This document shows positions 25,680 to 34,225 of a stretch of DNA of 49,975 bases, in pieces. Source of the stretch: Moraxella sp. Its GTDB lineage: Bacteria > Pseudomonadota > Gammaproteobacteria > Pseudomonadales > Moraxellaceae. The first letter of the stretch is position 1, and each line of letters begins with the position of its first letter. Location of the stretch: the NCBI GenBank assembly GCA_030525705.1, contig JAUNEE010000005.1:1-49975 (forward strand), written 5' to 3'. A program made the position numbers and the translations under genes. The notes below the pieces were generated by a model. It was not told the DNA's origin. It did no database searches and saw only the letters and a program-made list of their open reading frames with translations.

Positions 25680-26510
25680 ATGATGAAAAAGACAGCAATG
25701 AAAAAAGCCAAGTATGCCACACTGCTAGGAACGGTGGTATTTTTAAGTGCTTGTGGCAACAACCAACAAGCCGCCACAACGCCCGAAGCGACACAGCCTG
25801 CCACGCCGAGTGCTGACCAGTCGGTGGTGCGTATCGCAACAGAGAGCAGCTTTAAGCCCTTTAGTTATTTGGACAATCAAGGCAACTTGGTGGGTTTTGA
25901 GATTGACTTGGCGAATGCCTTGTGCAGTGAGATGAAAGCCACCTGTGAAATCACTTCACACGACTGGGACGGGCTAATCCCTTCTTTAAATGCCAATCGC
26001 TTCGATGCGATTATGGCAGGCATGAGCGCGACCGATGAACGCCGTCAGGTGGTGGCGTTTAGTGAGCCGTATTTTAATAATACCTTGGTTTTAGTGGCGA
26101 AAAAAGACGCCGCTGTCGGACTGGCAGATGTGGACGGCAAAACCGTCGCTGTGCAGCAAGCCACTGTGTCAGGGCAATACCTAAAAGACAAGCACCCTGC
26201 TGCCACAGTCAAAGAATACGACAAACAAGACAACGCTTATCTTGATTTGTCAGCAGGGCGTGTGGATTTTATGCTCTCAGACATTGTGCCGATGCTAGAC
26301 TGGCTAAAAACCGAGCAGGGTGTGAACTTTGAGGTGAAAGGCGAGCCGATTGATATCAATGACAAAGTTGCCATCGCCATCAGAAAAGATGACGCCGCTA
26401 CGTTAGAGAAATTCAACACCGCCCTTGCCGCCTTAAAAGCGAACGGCGAGTATGACAAGATTGTGGCGAAGTATTTTGACTTAGCTGCCATGGGTCAAAG
26501 CGGTCAATAA
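25680..26510 (+). CDS. Amino-acid-binding lipoprotein, SBP family 3 (second)
   Basis: A 276-residue binding protein with lipobox LSAC (Cys 25) after a Lys-rich start with two successive Met codons, then a Thr/Ala/Pro linker. Conserved stretches are VRIATESSFKPFSYLDNQG, GFEIDLANALCSEM, AGMSATDERRQVVAFSEPY and NAYLDLSAGRVDFMLSD. It is most similar to the next gene, and their 3' ends are nearly identical over about 50 nt, which points to recent duplication or conversion. The substrate may differ from that of the first gene: SYLDNQG and VQQATVSGQYL replace the corresponding segments there. Confidence 0.88.
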   Translation: MMKKTAMKKAKYATLLGTVVFLSACGNNQQAATTPEATQPATPSADQSVVRIATESSFKPFSYLDNQGNLVGFEIDLANALCSEMKATCEITSHDWDGLIPSLNANRFDAIMAGMSATDERRQVVAFSEPYFNNTLVLVAKKDAAVGLADVDGKTVAVQQATVSGQYLKDKHPAATVKEYDKQDNAYLDLSAGRVDFMLSDIVPMLDWLKTEQGVNFEVKGEPIDINDKVAIAIRKDDAATLEKFNTALAALKANGEYDKIVAKYFDLAAMGQSGQ

Positions 26511-26591
26511 CCCGCCAATTTCACCCAGATGATAAAGATGACGCTGGGCGAGCTTTTGGCTTAAACCTGAAAAAGGAGAGAAGGTGTGCAA

Positions 26592-27407
26592 ATGCGTTTA
26601 ATGAGTGCGATGGGTGTATTTTTGACCGTGGGTCTTTTGAGTGCTTGCGGTAATAATGCAAGTCAAAACACCGCCGCACCAGCTACCAATGAGACAGCTG
26701 CCAGCGAGCCAAGTGCGGCACTGCATATCCGTGTGGCGACAGAATCCAACTACAAGCCGTTTAGTTATCTGGACGCAGAGGGCAACCATCAAGGCTTCGA
26801 GATTGACCTCATTCATGCCTTGTGCGCTGAAATGAAAGCCGAGTGTGAGCTGTCTTCCCAGGACTGGGCATCGATTATCCCTGGCTTGACTGCCAACAAG
26901 TATGACGCCATCTTCGCCAGTATGTCTGCTACTGAAGAACGCCGTAAAGTGGTGAATTTTAGCGACCCTTACTTCAACAACAAACTGGTTTTGGTGGGCA
27001 AAAAAGGTGACGCTACCACCATCGCTAATGCAGATGGTAAAAACGTTGCGGTACAGCAAGCTACCGTATCTGCCAAATACCTAGCGGACAATCACCCTGC
27101 GGTGAATGTAAAAACCTATGATAAGCAAGTGAACGCCTATCTTGACTTGGCGTCTGGGCGGGTGGAGTACTTGCTTTCTGACATTGCTCCTGCTTTGGAT
27201 TGGCTAAAAACTGAGCAAGGTGCGAACTTTGAGATTAAAGGTGAGGCGATTGACATTAATGACAATGTCGCCATTGCACTGCGTCAAGAAGACACTGAGC
27301 TTGCAGGGCATTTTAATACCGCCCTTGCTACCTTAAAAGCGAACGGCGAGTATGACAAGATTGTGGCGAAGTATTTCGACCTAGAAGCACTGGGTGGAAA
27401 GCTGTAA
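26592..27407 (+). CDS. Amino-acid-binding lipoprotein, SBP family 3 (third)
   Basis: A 271-residue binding protein. The ATG at 26592 follows GAAGG at seven bases; a GTG two codons upstream is also possible and is placed well after AAGGAG. The signal peptide ends LLSAC. HIRVATESNYKPFSYLDAEG, GFEIDLIHALCAEM, ASMSATEERRKVVNFSDPY and NAYLDLASGRVEYLLSD make it a close paralogue of the second gene. The 75-nt gap upstream contains only a small CCCAG/CTGGG hairpin, so the two are probably on one transcript. Confidence 0.87.
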   Translation: MRLMSAMGVFLTVGLLSACGNNASQNTAAPATNETAASEPSAALHIRVATESNYKPFSYLDAEGNHQGFEIDLIHALCAEMKAECELSSQDWASIIPGLTANKYDAIFASMSATEERRKVVNFSDPYFNNKLVLVGKKGDATTIANADGKNVAVQQATVSAKYLADNHPAVNVKTYDKQVNAYLDLASGRVEYLLSDIAPALDWLKTEQGANFEIKGEAIDINDNVAIALRQEDTELAGHFNTALATLKANGEYDKIVAKYFDLEALGGKL

Positions 27408-27413
27408 TTCTAT

Positions 27414-27445
27414 AAGGCTTATTTTAAGCATTGATAAGCCTTTCT
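27414..27445 (+). terminator. Weak terminator or attenuator inside the binding-protein array
   Basis: AAGGCTTA (27414-27421) pairs with TAAGCCTT (27435-27442), followed only by TCTTTG. It could partly uncouple the first three binding proteins from the fourth. Confidence 0.45.
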
Positions 27446-27455
27446 TTGTCTAAAT

Positions 27456-27483
27456 TTGACGGCTGTCGGATTTGGCATAAACT
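27456..27483 (+). promoter_or_regulatory. Possible internal promoter before fourth binding protein
   Basis: TTGACG (27456-27461) and TAAACT (27478-27483) are spaced 16 bp, downstream of the hairpin and about 40 nt before the ATG. Confidence 0.35.
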
Positions 27484-27523
27484 TGATAATGTGGTATGTA
27501 TGGACATAAAAAAGGAGTGTATT

Positions 27524-28330
27524 ATGACCAAGTTAATGATGATGGGCGTATTTGGAGTGGCTATGGCGTTGGCAGGGTGCAACAATCAAAACGCTGGGCA
27601 AAGCACCGAGCAGACAGCCGCCCCAAAAGCGGACAGTGCTGCAATGACCACCTTGCGTGTGGCGACCGAGGGGGCGTACGCACCGTTTAACTATACCAAC
27701 AGCGATGGCAGTTTGGGCGGTTTTGACATTGACATTGCCAATGCGGTCTGTGAAAAAATGCAAGTCACCTGTGACATTAAAGCCCAAGACTGGGATGGCA
27801 TTATTCCTGCACTAAAATCAGGCAAATATGACGCCATCATCGCTGCCATGTCAGTGACGGAAGAGCGTAGTCAGCAGCTGGATTTTAGTGAGCCGTATTT
27901 CGTGAATTCTTTGGTGTTTTTGGCGAAAAACGAATCCACCTTTAATCCTGCCAATCAAGCGGACATTGACAAGGCGGGTATTGCTGCCCAGCGTTCTACC
28001 ATCTCAAGTCAGTGGCTACAAAAAACGTACCCAAATGCCAAAGCACAGCTGTATGACACCTTGCCTAATGCCTTTTTGGACTTGGAGGCGGGGCGTGTCG
28101 ATGCGATGGTATCTGACAAAGTGCCTGCTTTGGATTGGCTAAAAACTAATGGCGATAAGGGCTTTTCCATCAAAGGCGAGGAAATTGACATCAATGACAA
28201 CATCGCCGTTGGTGTGGATAAAGGCAATACCGAGCTTTTGGCGAAAATCAACGAGGCTTTAGTCGCCATCAAAGCGGACGGCACTTATGATGCCATTGTG
28301 GCTAAGCACTTTGGCACACAAGCAAACTAA
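27524..28330 (+). CDS. Amino-acid-binding lipoprotein, SBP family 3 (fourth)
   Basis: A 268-residue binding protein with lipobox ALAGC (Cys 19). AAGGAG lies six bases before the ATG at 27524, which settles the start although the frame is open upstream. Conserved stretches are LRVATEGAYAPFNYTNSDG, GGFDIDIANAVCEKM, AAMSVTEERSQQLDFSEPY and NAFLDLEAGRVDAMVSDK. It resembles the first gene (the AQRSTISSQWL type) more than the second and third, so the array holds two subtypes. It is the closest relative of the decayed copy that follows. Confidence 0.88.
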   Translation: MTKLMMMGVFGVAMALAGCNNQNAGQSTEQTAAPKADSAAMTTLRVATEGAYAPFNYTNSDGSLGGFDIDIANAVCEKMQVTCDIKAQDWDGIIPALKSGKYDAIIAAMSVTEERSQQLDFSEPYFVNSLVFLAKNESTFNPANQADIDKAGIAAQRSTISSQWLQKTYPNAKAQLYDTLPNAFLDLEAGRVDAMVSDKVPALDWLKTNGDKGFSIKGEEIDINDNIAVGVDKGNTELLAKINEALVAIKADGTYDAIVAKHFGTQAN

Positions 28331-28354
28331 GCTTTTAGGGAAAAAGGATAGAAA

Positions 28355-29169
28355 ATTTCTAAAGTATCTGTACAAAAATTCGTAGGGCTGTTGGCTGTGT
28401 CTATCGTAGCCTTGGTGGGCTGCGGTGAAAAAAGCGACACCGCTACGACTGCTCCCACTAAAGATGGGCGGTAGTACCAACACCAGCGGTCTAATCGTTC
28501 TACGTGTGGCGACCGAAGAGGTATATCCCCCTTTAACTATACCAACAGTGACGGCAGTTTGGCGGGGTTTGATATGGACATCGCCAATGCCCTCTGTGAA
28601 AAAATGCAAGTCACCTGCGACATTAAAGCCCAAGACTGGGACGGCATTATCCCGTCCCTAAAAACGGGCAAATATGACGCCATCGTGTCAGGCATGGGTA
28701 TTGCCCCAGAGCGTCAAGAGCAGATTGACTTTAGTCAGCCGTATTACTCAAGCCCTTTGGCAGTTGTGGCGAAAAAAGGTTGACTTCGACCCAACGCAAG
28801 CAGGCAATATCGATGGCAAAAATATCGGTGTGCAGCGTGCCACTTTATCTAGCCAGTGGTTAGAAGCCAATTACCCAAAAGCTAACATCAAGCAGTACGG
28901 CGCGGCAGATGAGGCATTTTTGGATTTGACGTCTGGACGTCTTGATGCGATTTTTAGAAAAATTCGGCGTGGTGACATGGCTTAATACCAAAGATGGCGA
29001 GGGCTTTTAGATTAAAGATGCAGACATGAATAACAATGACGACATCGGTATCGCCATCGACAAGGGCAGACCTGAGCTGTTGGCAGATATCAATGCGGCG
29101 ATTGACGCACTAAAAGCCAGTGGCGAGTATGACAAGATTGTCGAAAAGCATTTTCCGTCTGTTAAGTAA
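28355..29169 (+). pseudogene. Decayed fifth amino-acid-binding lipoprotein
   Basis: Family-3 binding protein sequence runs the full length but is broken. A ribosome site AAGGA precedes an ATT (28355) where the ATG should be. The signal peptide and lipobox (SIVALVGCGEKSD) are readable and then hit a stop near 28473. RVATEEVYPPL continues in another frame, IANALCEKMQVTCDIKAQDW in a third stretch, DFDPTQAGNIDGKNIGVQRA in a fourth, and KDADMNNNDDIGIAIDKG to the stop at 29167 in a fifth. That makes about four frameshifts, and there is also an in-frame TAG at 29008. DNA of the core is nearly identical to the fourth gene, so loss is recent on top of a duplication. Confidence 0.9.
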
Positions 29170-29245
29170 GATAAGCACGCTTGTGCCTGCTTGTCACATA
29201 ACACCTAAATTAAAATTGTAATGGCTCATTGGCATTAGGGATAAG

Positions 29246-29271
29246 GTTGATGGGGTTTATCAACTGCCTAG
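29246..29271 (+). repeat. Short dispersed hairpin repeat, copy 1
   Basis: GTTGATGG followed by TTATCAACTGCCTAG forms a TTGAT/ATCAA hairpin 20 bp before a gene start. The same words in the same order recur at 41209-41232. Confidence 0.5.
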
Positions 29272-29290
29272 TTGCAATGGGAGGGTCAGT

Positions 29291-30022
29291 ATGTTTGATT
29301 TGCAAGGCTATGGCAACCTGCTTTTAAAAGGCACGCTCATCACCATTAAGCTTGGTTTGGTGAGCTTGCTGTTCGGGCTTGTGCTTGGGCTTTTGGGGGC
29401 GGCGGCAAAGTCGTCCCGTTTTGCGGTATTAAGAGCAATCGCCAGTTTTTATACGACTGTGGTTCGGGGCGTGCCTGAGCTTTTGTTCGTATTTTTTGTG
29501 TATTTTGGGGGCAGCCTTTTGGTGCAGGCTTTGTTAAAGAGCTTTGGATATACCAAATACATTGAGATTAGCCAGTTTTGGGCAGGTGTGGTAGCGTTGT
29601 CGGTGATGTTCGGGGCGTATGCGACCGAGGTCTTTCGTATGGCACTCCAAGAAATCCCAAAAGGGCAATGGGAGGCCGCCCAAAGTGTCGGTATGCGTCC
29701 TGTGCAGACGTTTTTTCGGATTATTTTGCCACAGATGTGGATGGTTGCTTTGCCTGGGCTTGGGAACTTGACCTTGGTGCTGTTAAAAGACACGGCGTTG
29801 GTTTCGGTGATTGGCTTGCAGGATTTGATGTATTTTTCATCACGTGCCGCCCAGTCCACGCAGCAGCCGTTTACTTTTTATATGGCGGCAGCCCTGATTT
29901 ATCTATGCCTGACGGTGGTGGTGATGGGGGTGATTGCATGGGCGGAATATCTGGCAAATCCTGCTGCACGCTATGCCAAAAAACTTGCCAAACAGCCTAA
30001 GACAACAGGGGGTGCGTCATGA
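29291..30022 (+). CDS. Amino-acid ABC transporter permease (HisQ class)
   Basis: A 243-residue permease with about five membrane helices. The helix 1 region is LLKGTLITIKLGLVSLLFGLV, VVRGVPELLFVFFVYFGG is the family's conserved loop, and EIPKGQWEAAQSVGMRP is the EAA motif that docks on the ATPase. It overlaps the second permease by four bases (ATGA), so the two are translationally coupled as the usual HisQ-HisM heterodimer. GGGAGGG lies just before the ATG. Confidence 0.92.
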   Translation: MFDLQGYGNLLLKGTLITIKLGLVSLLFGLVLGLLGAAAKSSRFAVLRAIASFYTTVVRGVPELLFVFFVYFGGSLLVQALLKSFGYTKYIEISQFWAGVVALSVMFGAYATEVFRMALQEIPKGQWEAAQSVGMRPVQTFFRIILPQMWMVALPGLGNLTLVLLKDTALVSVIGLQDLMYFSSRAAQSTQQPFTFYMAAALIYLCLTVVVMGVIAWAEYLANPAARYAKKLAKQPKTTGGAS

Positions 30023-30726
30023 CGTGGAATTGGCAAGCGATTTTTAATTATTTTCCAGAGCTGTTAAAAGCGTCCGTGGTTACTTTGGAGCTTGTGGCAG
30101 TTTCCTGTGTGGTCGGGCTGTTTTTGGGCGTGGCACTTGGGCTAATGCGTCTTTCGAAAAATCCCTTGGTTAGCTGGCCGCCATTTTTGTACATTTTCTT
30201 TTTTCGTGGCACGCCCCTTTTGGTGCAGATTTTCTTGATTTACTATGGGCTTGGGCAGTTCGAGGCGGTCAGAGAGAGCTTTTTATGGGAGCCTGTATTG
30301 TCAAAGCCTTACTGGTGTGCCATTATTGCTTTTACCTTAAATACAGGGGCGTACATTGCTGAGATTGTGCGTGGGGCGATTTTAGCCATTCCAAAAGGTG
30401 AGCTTGAGGCGGCGGACGCCATCGGTCTGTCAAAGTCCCAAAAGCTTCGCCGTATTATTTTGCCCCGTGCCTTTGGGATTATGGTGCCAGCGTATAGCAA
30501 TGAAGTCATTTTTATGATTAAAGGCAGTGCCTTGGCGTCGACCATCGCCATCATGGATTTGACCAACCAAGCCCGTTCCATCATCGCCGAGACGTATTTG
30601 ACGCTTGAGATATTTTTCGCAGCGGGGGTGATTTATCTGTGTATGTGCTTTATTTTTATGGTTGCCGCAAAAGCCTTTGAGCGGGCGGTGAATCGTCATA
30701 AATATTATAAGCCGAAAACCACCTAA
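30019..30726 (+). CDS. Amino-acid ABC transporter permease (HisM class)
   Basis: A 235-residue permease, second half of the membrane pore. FFRGTPLLVQIFLIYYGLGQ, then NTGAYIAEIVRGAILAIPKG with EAADAIGLSKSQKLRRI as the EAA loop, matches HisM/ArtM types. It ends the locus and is followed by a strong terminator. With one ATPase, two permeases and several binding proteins, the transporter probably accepts alternative binding proteins at the same pore. Confidence 0.92.
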   Translation: MTWNWQAIFNYFPELLKASVVTLELVAVSCVVGLFLGVALGLMRLSKNPLVSWPPFLYIFFFRGTPLLVQIFLIYYGLGQFEAVRESFLWEPVLSKPYWCAIIAFTLNTGAYIAEIVRGAILAIPKGELEAADAIGLSKSQKLRRIILPRAFGIMVPAYSNEVIFMIKGSALASTIAIMDLTNQARSIIAETYLTLEIFFAAGVIYLCMCFIFMVAAKAFERAVNRHKYYKPKTT

Positions 30727-30754
30727 AAGCCTTGCGAAGAGGGATAGTGCATTT

Positions 30755-30784
30755 AAGACCTGTCGTGTGACGGGTCTTTTTTGT
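30755..30784 (+). terminator. Terminator of the amino-acid ABC locus
   Basis: AAGACCTGTC (30755-30764) pairs with GACGGGTCTT (30769-30778) around GTGT, followed by a T run. Confidence 0.9.
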
Positions 30785-30925
30785 TTGATGGATGTTAACG
30801 GGATTTGCACGATATTACATAAGGCTTGACAAAAATCAACATTCACTGGCGAATATTACATTTAACTCATAAAAAGCCCGATGTTAATAACTGAAATCAA
30901 TAATTGACTTTGACATAATAAAACC

Positions 30926-30969
30926 ACTGAGAAAATCAGGTCGCCCAAAAAGCCAAAGGTATTCTCAGT
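30926..30969 (+). promoter_or_regulatory. Hairpin in the leader of the Balon-like gene
   Basis: ACTGAGAA (30926-30933) pairs with TTCTCAGT (30962-30969), enclosing 28 nt, just before a T-rich tract and the AAGGA site at 31001. TTGACT and TTGACA words at 30904 and 30911 could be -35 elements, but no convincing -10 follows. Function unknown; a stress-responsive leader would fit the downstream gene. Confidence 0.3.
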
Positions 30970-31011
30970 TTGTGATACTTCTTTTTTTATTTATTTTTTT
31001 AAGGAACAATG

Positions 31012-32121
31012 ATGAAAGCAACTCTAAAAAGCTTAGCCAAAACCCGTGCTAATCCAGCCCTAAGTATCTTTGTAAAAACCCATCGCACACACCCAGACAA
31101 TGAACAAGACCCCATTGCCCTGAAAAATCAACTAAAAAATGCTGAAGACCGCCTAGCTGAGCAATGCGATAAACGCACTGCCGACAGCATCATGGAAAAA
31201 GTACGTGCTAAGACAGACGAGCTGGATAATAATTATAACTTGGATGCTTTGGCGATTTTTGCAACAGCGGACGATGCACAGATTTTGCGGTTGCCTTTCG
31301 ATGCCAAGGAGCGAGTGATTATCGGTGAGAAATTCGCCACACGTGACCTTGTGCGTGATATGTCTGAGGCGGTGCATTATTATGTACTGGTGATTAGTAG
31401 CGAGAAGGCGCGTTTGATTGAGGGAGTGAATGACCGCCTTGTCAAAGAGATTGGCAATGAGAGCGTACGTCAAGCGCAGATGAGCGAGCTGACGTTCCCA
31501 ATCAATAACACCACGCTACCAACGGGCAGCAAGGCAGACCGCACGGGTTCATCAGATGACCACAGCTACTTAAAAGAGTTTATGAACCGTGTGGATAAGA
31601 GCCTGCAGCAGTTTCATAGCATTGCCCCCTTGCCAGTGATTTTAGTGGGCGACAGTCGTATCTTGGGCTTTTATGAGCAGGTGTGTGACAACCCGTCTAT
31701 GATTTTGGGCAAAGTTGACCACCTTGCCAACCTAAAAGACGGACGTGCCGAAGAGATTTTGGCAGGCGTGCAGTCACTGGTTGAAGAAAAGCGTGACAGC
31801 CGTTATGTAGAAGCACTGGGCGAGCTGGAAAAAGCACGTAATGAAAAAATGGTACGCACCGACTTACAAACCATCTATCGTTCAGCGGTTGAGGGTAATG
31901 CCGTGACACTGTTGGTACGTCAAGGCTATATGGTGCCTGCGGTGATTGATGAGGCGGCGGTTACTTTATTGGTTCAAGACGAAAAAGGCACTGAGGGCGG
32001 TACCGATGATGCGGTTGGTGAAATCATTGAGATTGTGTCGCACAAGGGCGGCAATGTGGTCTTTATCCCGCAAGACAAGATGGACGAAAACGAGCCGATT
32101 GCTTTGATTGCTCGTTACTAA
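31012..32121 (+). CDS. Balon-type ribosome hibernation factor (bacterial aeRF1-like, baeRF3 family)
   Basis: A 369-residue protein matching the family first described in Psychrobacter as Balon, a distant homologue of archaeal/eukaryotic release factor aeRF1/Pelota that sits in the A site of idle ribosomes, also together with EF-Tu. The middle domain runs from ALAIFATADDAQILRLPF through HYYVLVISSEKARLIEGVNDR. The C-terminal domain includes APLPVILVGDSRILGFYEQV and ends in IEIVSHKGGNVVFIPQDKM with EPIALIARY. There is no GGQ tripeptide, so peptide release is not expected. Two ATGs are adjacent (31009, 31012); the second has better spacing from AAGGA. It is monocistronic, with a hairpin leader and a terminator. 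Confidence 0.8.
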   Translation: MKATLKSLAKTRANPALSIFVKTHRTHPDNEQDPIALKNQLKNAEDRLAEQCDKRTADSIMEKVRAKTDELDNNYNLDALAIFATADDAQILRLPFDAKERVIIGEKFATRDLVRDMSEAVHYYVLVISSEKARLIEGVNDRLVKEIGNESVRQAQMSELTFPINNTTLPTGSKADRTGSSDDHSYLKEFMNRVDKSLQQFHSIAPLPVILVGDSRILGFYEQVCDNPSMILGKVDHLANLKDGRAEEILAGVQSLVEEKRDSRYVEALGELEKARNEKMVRTDLQTIYRSAVEGNAVTLLVRQGYMVPAVIDEAAVTLLVQDEKGTEGGTDDAVGEIIEIVSHKGGNVVFIPQDKMDENEPIALIARY

Positions 32122-32183
32122 TCTTACTCATTTGTAGTCTTGTTTTGATGTTCAGTCTGTGACATACTAGGACTTGGGTTTAT

Positions 32184-32212
32184 AAAATGGCGGCACCGTG
32201 TCGCCATTTTTT
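32184..32212 (+). terminator. Terminator after the Balon-like gene
   Basis: AAAATGGCG (32184-32192) pairs with CGCCATTTT (32202-32210) around a 9-nt loop, then a T run. Confidence 0.88.
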
Positions 32213-32253
32213 CATGTGAGTAAGCAGGTGCTTATGGGTTTAAGGAGGGCGTG

Positions 32254-33009
32254 ATGACCGCAGCGTTAACCATAACCAGTTATAATATTCATAAAGGAAT
32301 GTCGCCTTTAAACCGCTTGGTGCAGCTTGGCAAAATGGGACAGGCGTTATCAGGCTTAAATACCGATATTTTATGCCTACAAGAAGTCCAAGGACAAAAC
32401 CTAAAACGGGCGATGGCGTATAATGAATACCCTGATGAGGCACAGCACGCATGGTTCGGTGAGTATTTGCAGTTGGCAAGCGATTATGGAAAAAATGCCG
32501 AATACCAGCATGGACATCATGGCAATGCCGTGCTAAGCCGTCACCCCCTAGACCCCAAACATAACGTTAATATTACGGTCAATTACCTAGAAAAACGGGG
32601 TGTCCTGCATTGTGAAATTCACCCAAAGGGCTGGGAAAAATCCGTGGTGGTGCTGTGCTGCCATCTAAATCTTTTGCATAAAGACCGCTTAAAACAGTAC
32701 GCCGCCATCAAAGATTATATCTACCATGAGATAGATGAGCAGCAGCCTTTGATTTTGGCGGGGGATTTTAATGACTGGACGAAAAAATCCAGCGGTATTT
32801 TAGCCAAGCTTGGGCTTGTCGAGGCGTTCGAGGCGGTGTATGGTAAAACGCCCGCCACCTTTCCTGCTAAGCTGCCTTTGTTAAGCTTAGATAGGATTTA
32901 TGTGAAAAATCTGGTGGTAAAAAACGCCATCGTCCATGCGGGCATTCCGTGGTCTGATTTATCCGACCATCTGCCGATTAGTGCGGTGCTTTTACCTGCC
33001 GATACATAA
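32254..33009 (+). CDS. Endonuclease/exonuclease/phosphatase family protein
   Basis: A 251-residue soluble metal-dependent hydrolase of the EEP fold. Catalytic motifs appear in order: TSYNIHKG (Asn), LCLQEVQG (Glu), GNAVLSRHPL, ILAGDFNDW (Asp, Asn), LDRIYVKN (Asp) and LSDHLPISA (His-Asp). No signal peptide or membrane anchor is seen, so it is cytoplasmic. The substrate (DNA, RNA or a phosphodiester lipid) cannot be told. The ATG at 32254 lies five bases after AAGGAGG; a GTG directly upstream is too close to that site. Confidence 0.85.
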   Translation: MTAALTITSYNIHKGMSPLNRLVQLGKMGQALSGLNTDILCLQEVQGQNLKRAMAYNEYPDEAQHAWFGEYLQLASDYGKNAEYQHGHHGNAVLSRHPLDPKHNVNITVNYLEKRGVLHCEIHPKGWEKSVVVLCCHLNLLHKDRLKQYAAIKDYIYHEIDEQQPLILAGDFNDWTKKSSGILAKLGLVEAFEAVYGKTPATFPAKLPLLSLDRIYVKNLVVKNAIVHAGIPWSDLSDHLPISAVLLPADT

Positions 33010-33069
33010 AAGCCGACATAAATTTGCACGCAGGCGATGTTTTTTTGATAAAATAAGGCTCAATTTTTT

Positions 33070-34203
33070 ATGAGTAAGTCCATGTCAAATACCCCCAAAT
33101 CCCCGAAAAAAAACACCCCAAAACCCAAGAAAAACACCCCTGCGCCGACCCCGAAACGCCCAGTATGGTGGCGGTTTTTGTGGGTATTTGTACTGCTGTT
33201 TGTGGGGCTGTGGTTTTTGGTGTGCTATGTCAGTATTTTTGCGAAGACGGGGGTGCAGGCACGTACGCTAACGGTTGAAAAAGGCGATACGTATCACAGC
33301 TTGCTTGTGGCGAAAAAATGGCAAGACAGTCCTTTGGCGTCCTCTGCCGCCGCCCGTGCGTATCTGAAATTTGCGGCGAAAAAGCCCTTGCACGCAGGCG
33401 TGTACCGTATTCCAGAGGGGGCGAGCCTTGCCGAAACGGTGAAAATCTTGGAGCAGGGGGCGGAGGTTGCCATGGTGAAGCTCCAAATCATCGAAGGCAA
33501 AACCATCAAAGACCTATATCACGCCATCAAAACCACCGAGGGCATTACGCCTGAGATTCTAAGTCCGAAAAAAGATGGCTACAGCTGGGCGGACGTCACG
33601 GCGGATAATGCCAAAGTCGCTGAGGTGCTGGGTATTGACAGCCCAAATGGCAACCTTGAGGGCTTTTTTGCTCCCGATACGTATTATTTTGCGGGCGGGA
33701 CAAGCGACACCGCCGTCCTAAAAAAACTCTACGAAGAACAAAAGAAGCGTTTAGACGACGCATGGCAAAGCCGTGATGATGGACTGCCCTATGCTAATGC
33801 CTATGAAATGCTCATTATGGCAAGCATCATCGAGCGTGAAACGGGCGTGGCGGACGAACGTACAAAAGTAGCAGCGGTTTTCGTGAACCGTTTGGAACAG
33901 GGCATGAGACTGCAGACCGACCCGACCATTATTTATGGGCTGTTCGACCGTTATGATGGCACGATTTACCGTAGCAACATCAACGAAAAAACCGATTATA
34001 ATACCTATCAAATAGACGGCTTGCCGCCTACGCCCATCGCTCTGCCATCTGCCGCCGCCATCGCCGCCGCCGCTCACCCTGATGAAACGGACGTGCTGTT
34101 TTTTGTGGCGACAGGTAAGGGCGGTCACACCTTTAGCCGTACTTTGGCGGAGCATAATCAAGCCGTTGCCGCTTACCGTCGTGTGATGAGCGAGAAAAAA
34201 TAA
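33070..34203 (+). CDS. mltG: Endolytic murein transglycosylase MltG
   Basis: A 377-residue inner-membrane lytic transglycosylase that cuts nascent peptidoglycan and so limits glycan chain length. A Lys/Pro/Asn-rich cytoplasmic tail of about 30 residues precedes one membrane helix (about 36-58). A LysM-like subdomain follows, then the YceG core with NGNLEGFFAPDTYYF, the catalytic Glu in ASIIERETG, and PTPIALPSAAAIAAAAHP. Its stop lies 22 bp before the tmk start, the conserved mltG-tmk pair. A second ATG at 33082 would shorten the tail by four residues. Confidence 0.94.
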   Translation: MSKSMSNTPKSPKKNTPKPKKNTPAPTPKRPVWWRFLWVFVLLFVGLWFLVCYVSIFAKTGVQARTLTVEKGDTYHSLLVAKKWQDSPLASSAAARAYLKFAAKKPLHAGVYRIPEGASLAETVKILEQGAEVAMVKLQIIEGKTIKDLYHAIKTTEGITPEILSPKKDGYSWADVTADNAKVAEVLGIDSPNGNLEGFFAPDTYYFAGGTSDTAVLKKLYEEQKKRLDDAWQSRDDGLPYANAYEMLIMASIIERETGVADERTKVAAVFVNRLEQGMRLQTDPTIIYGLFDRYDGTIYRSNINEKTDYNTYQIDGLPPTPIALPSAAAIAAAAHPDETDVLFFVATGKGGHTFSRTLAEHNQAVAAYRRVMSEKK

Positions 34204-34225
34204 CAAATCTACTTTAGGAATGTCC

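Noticed and set aside
28425-28985. Three separate small genes in the region of the fifth binding protein
   Set aside because: They are frame fragments of one family-3 binding protein, in the expected order, so a single pseudogene explains them.
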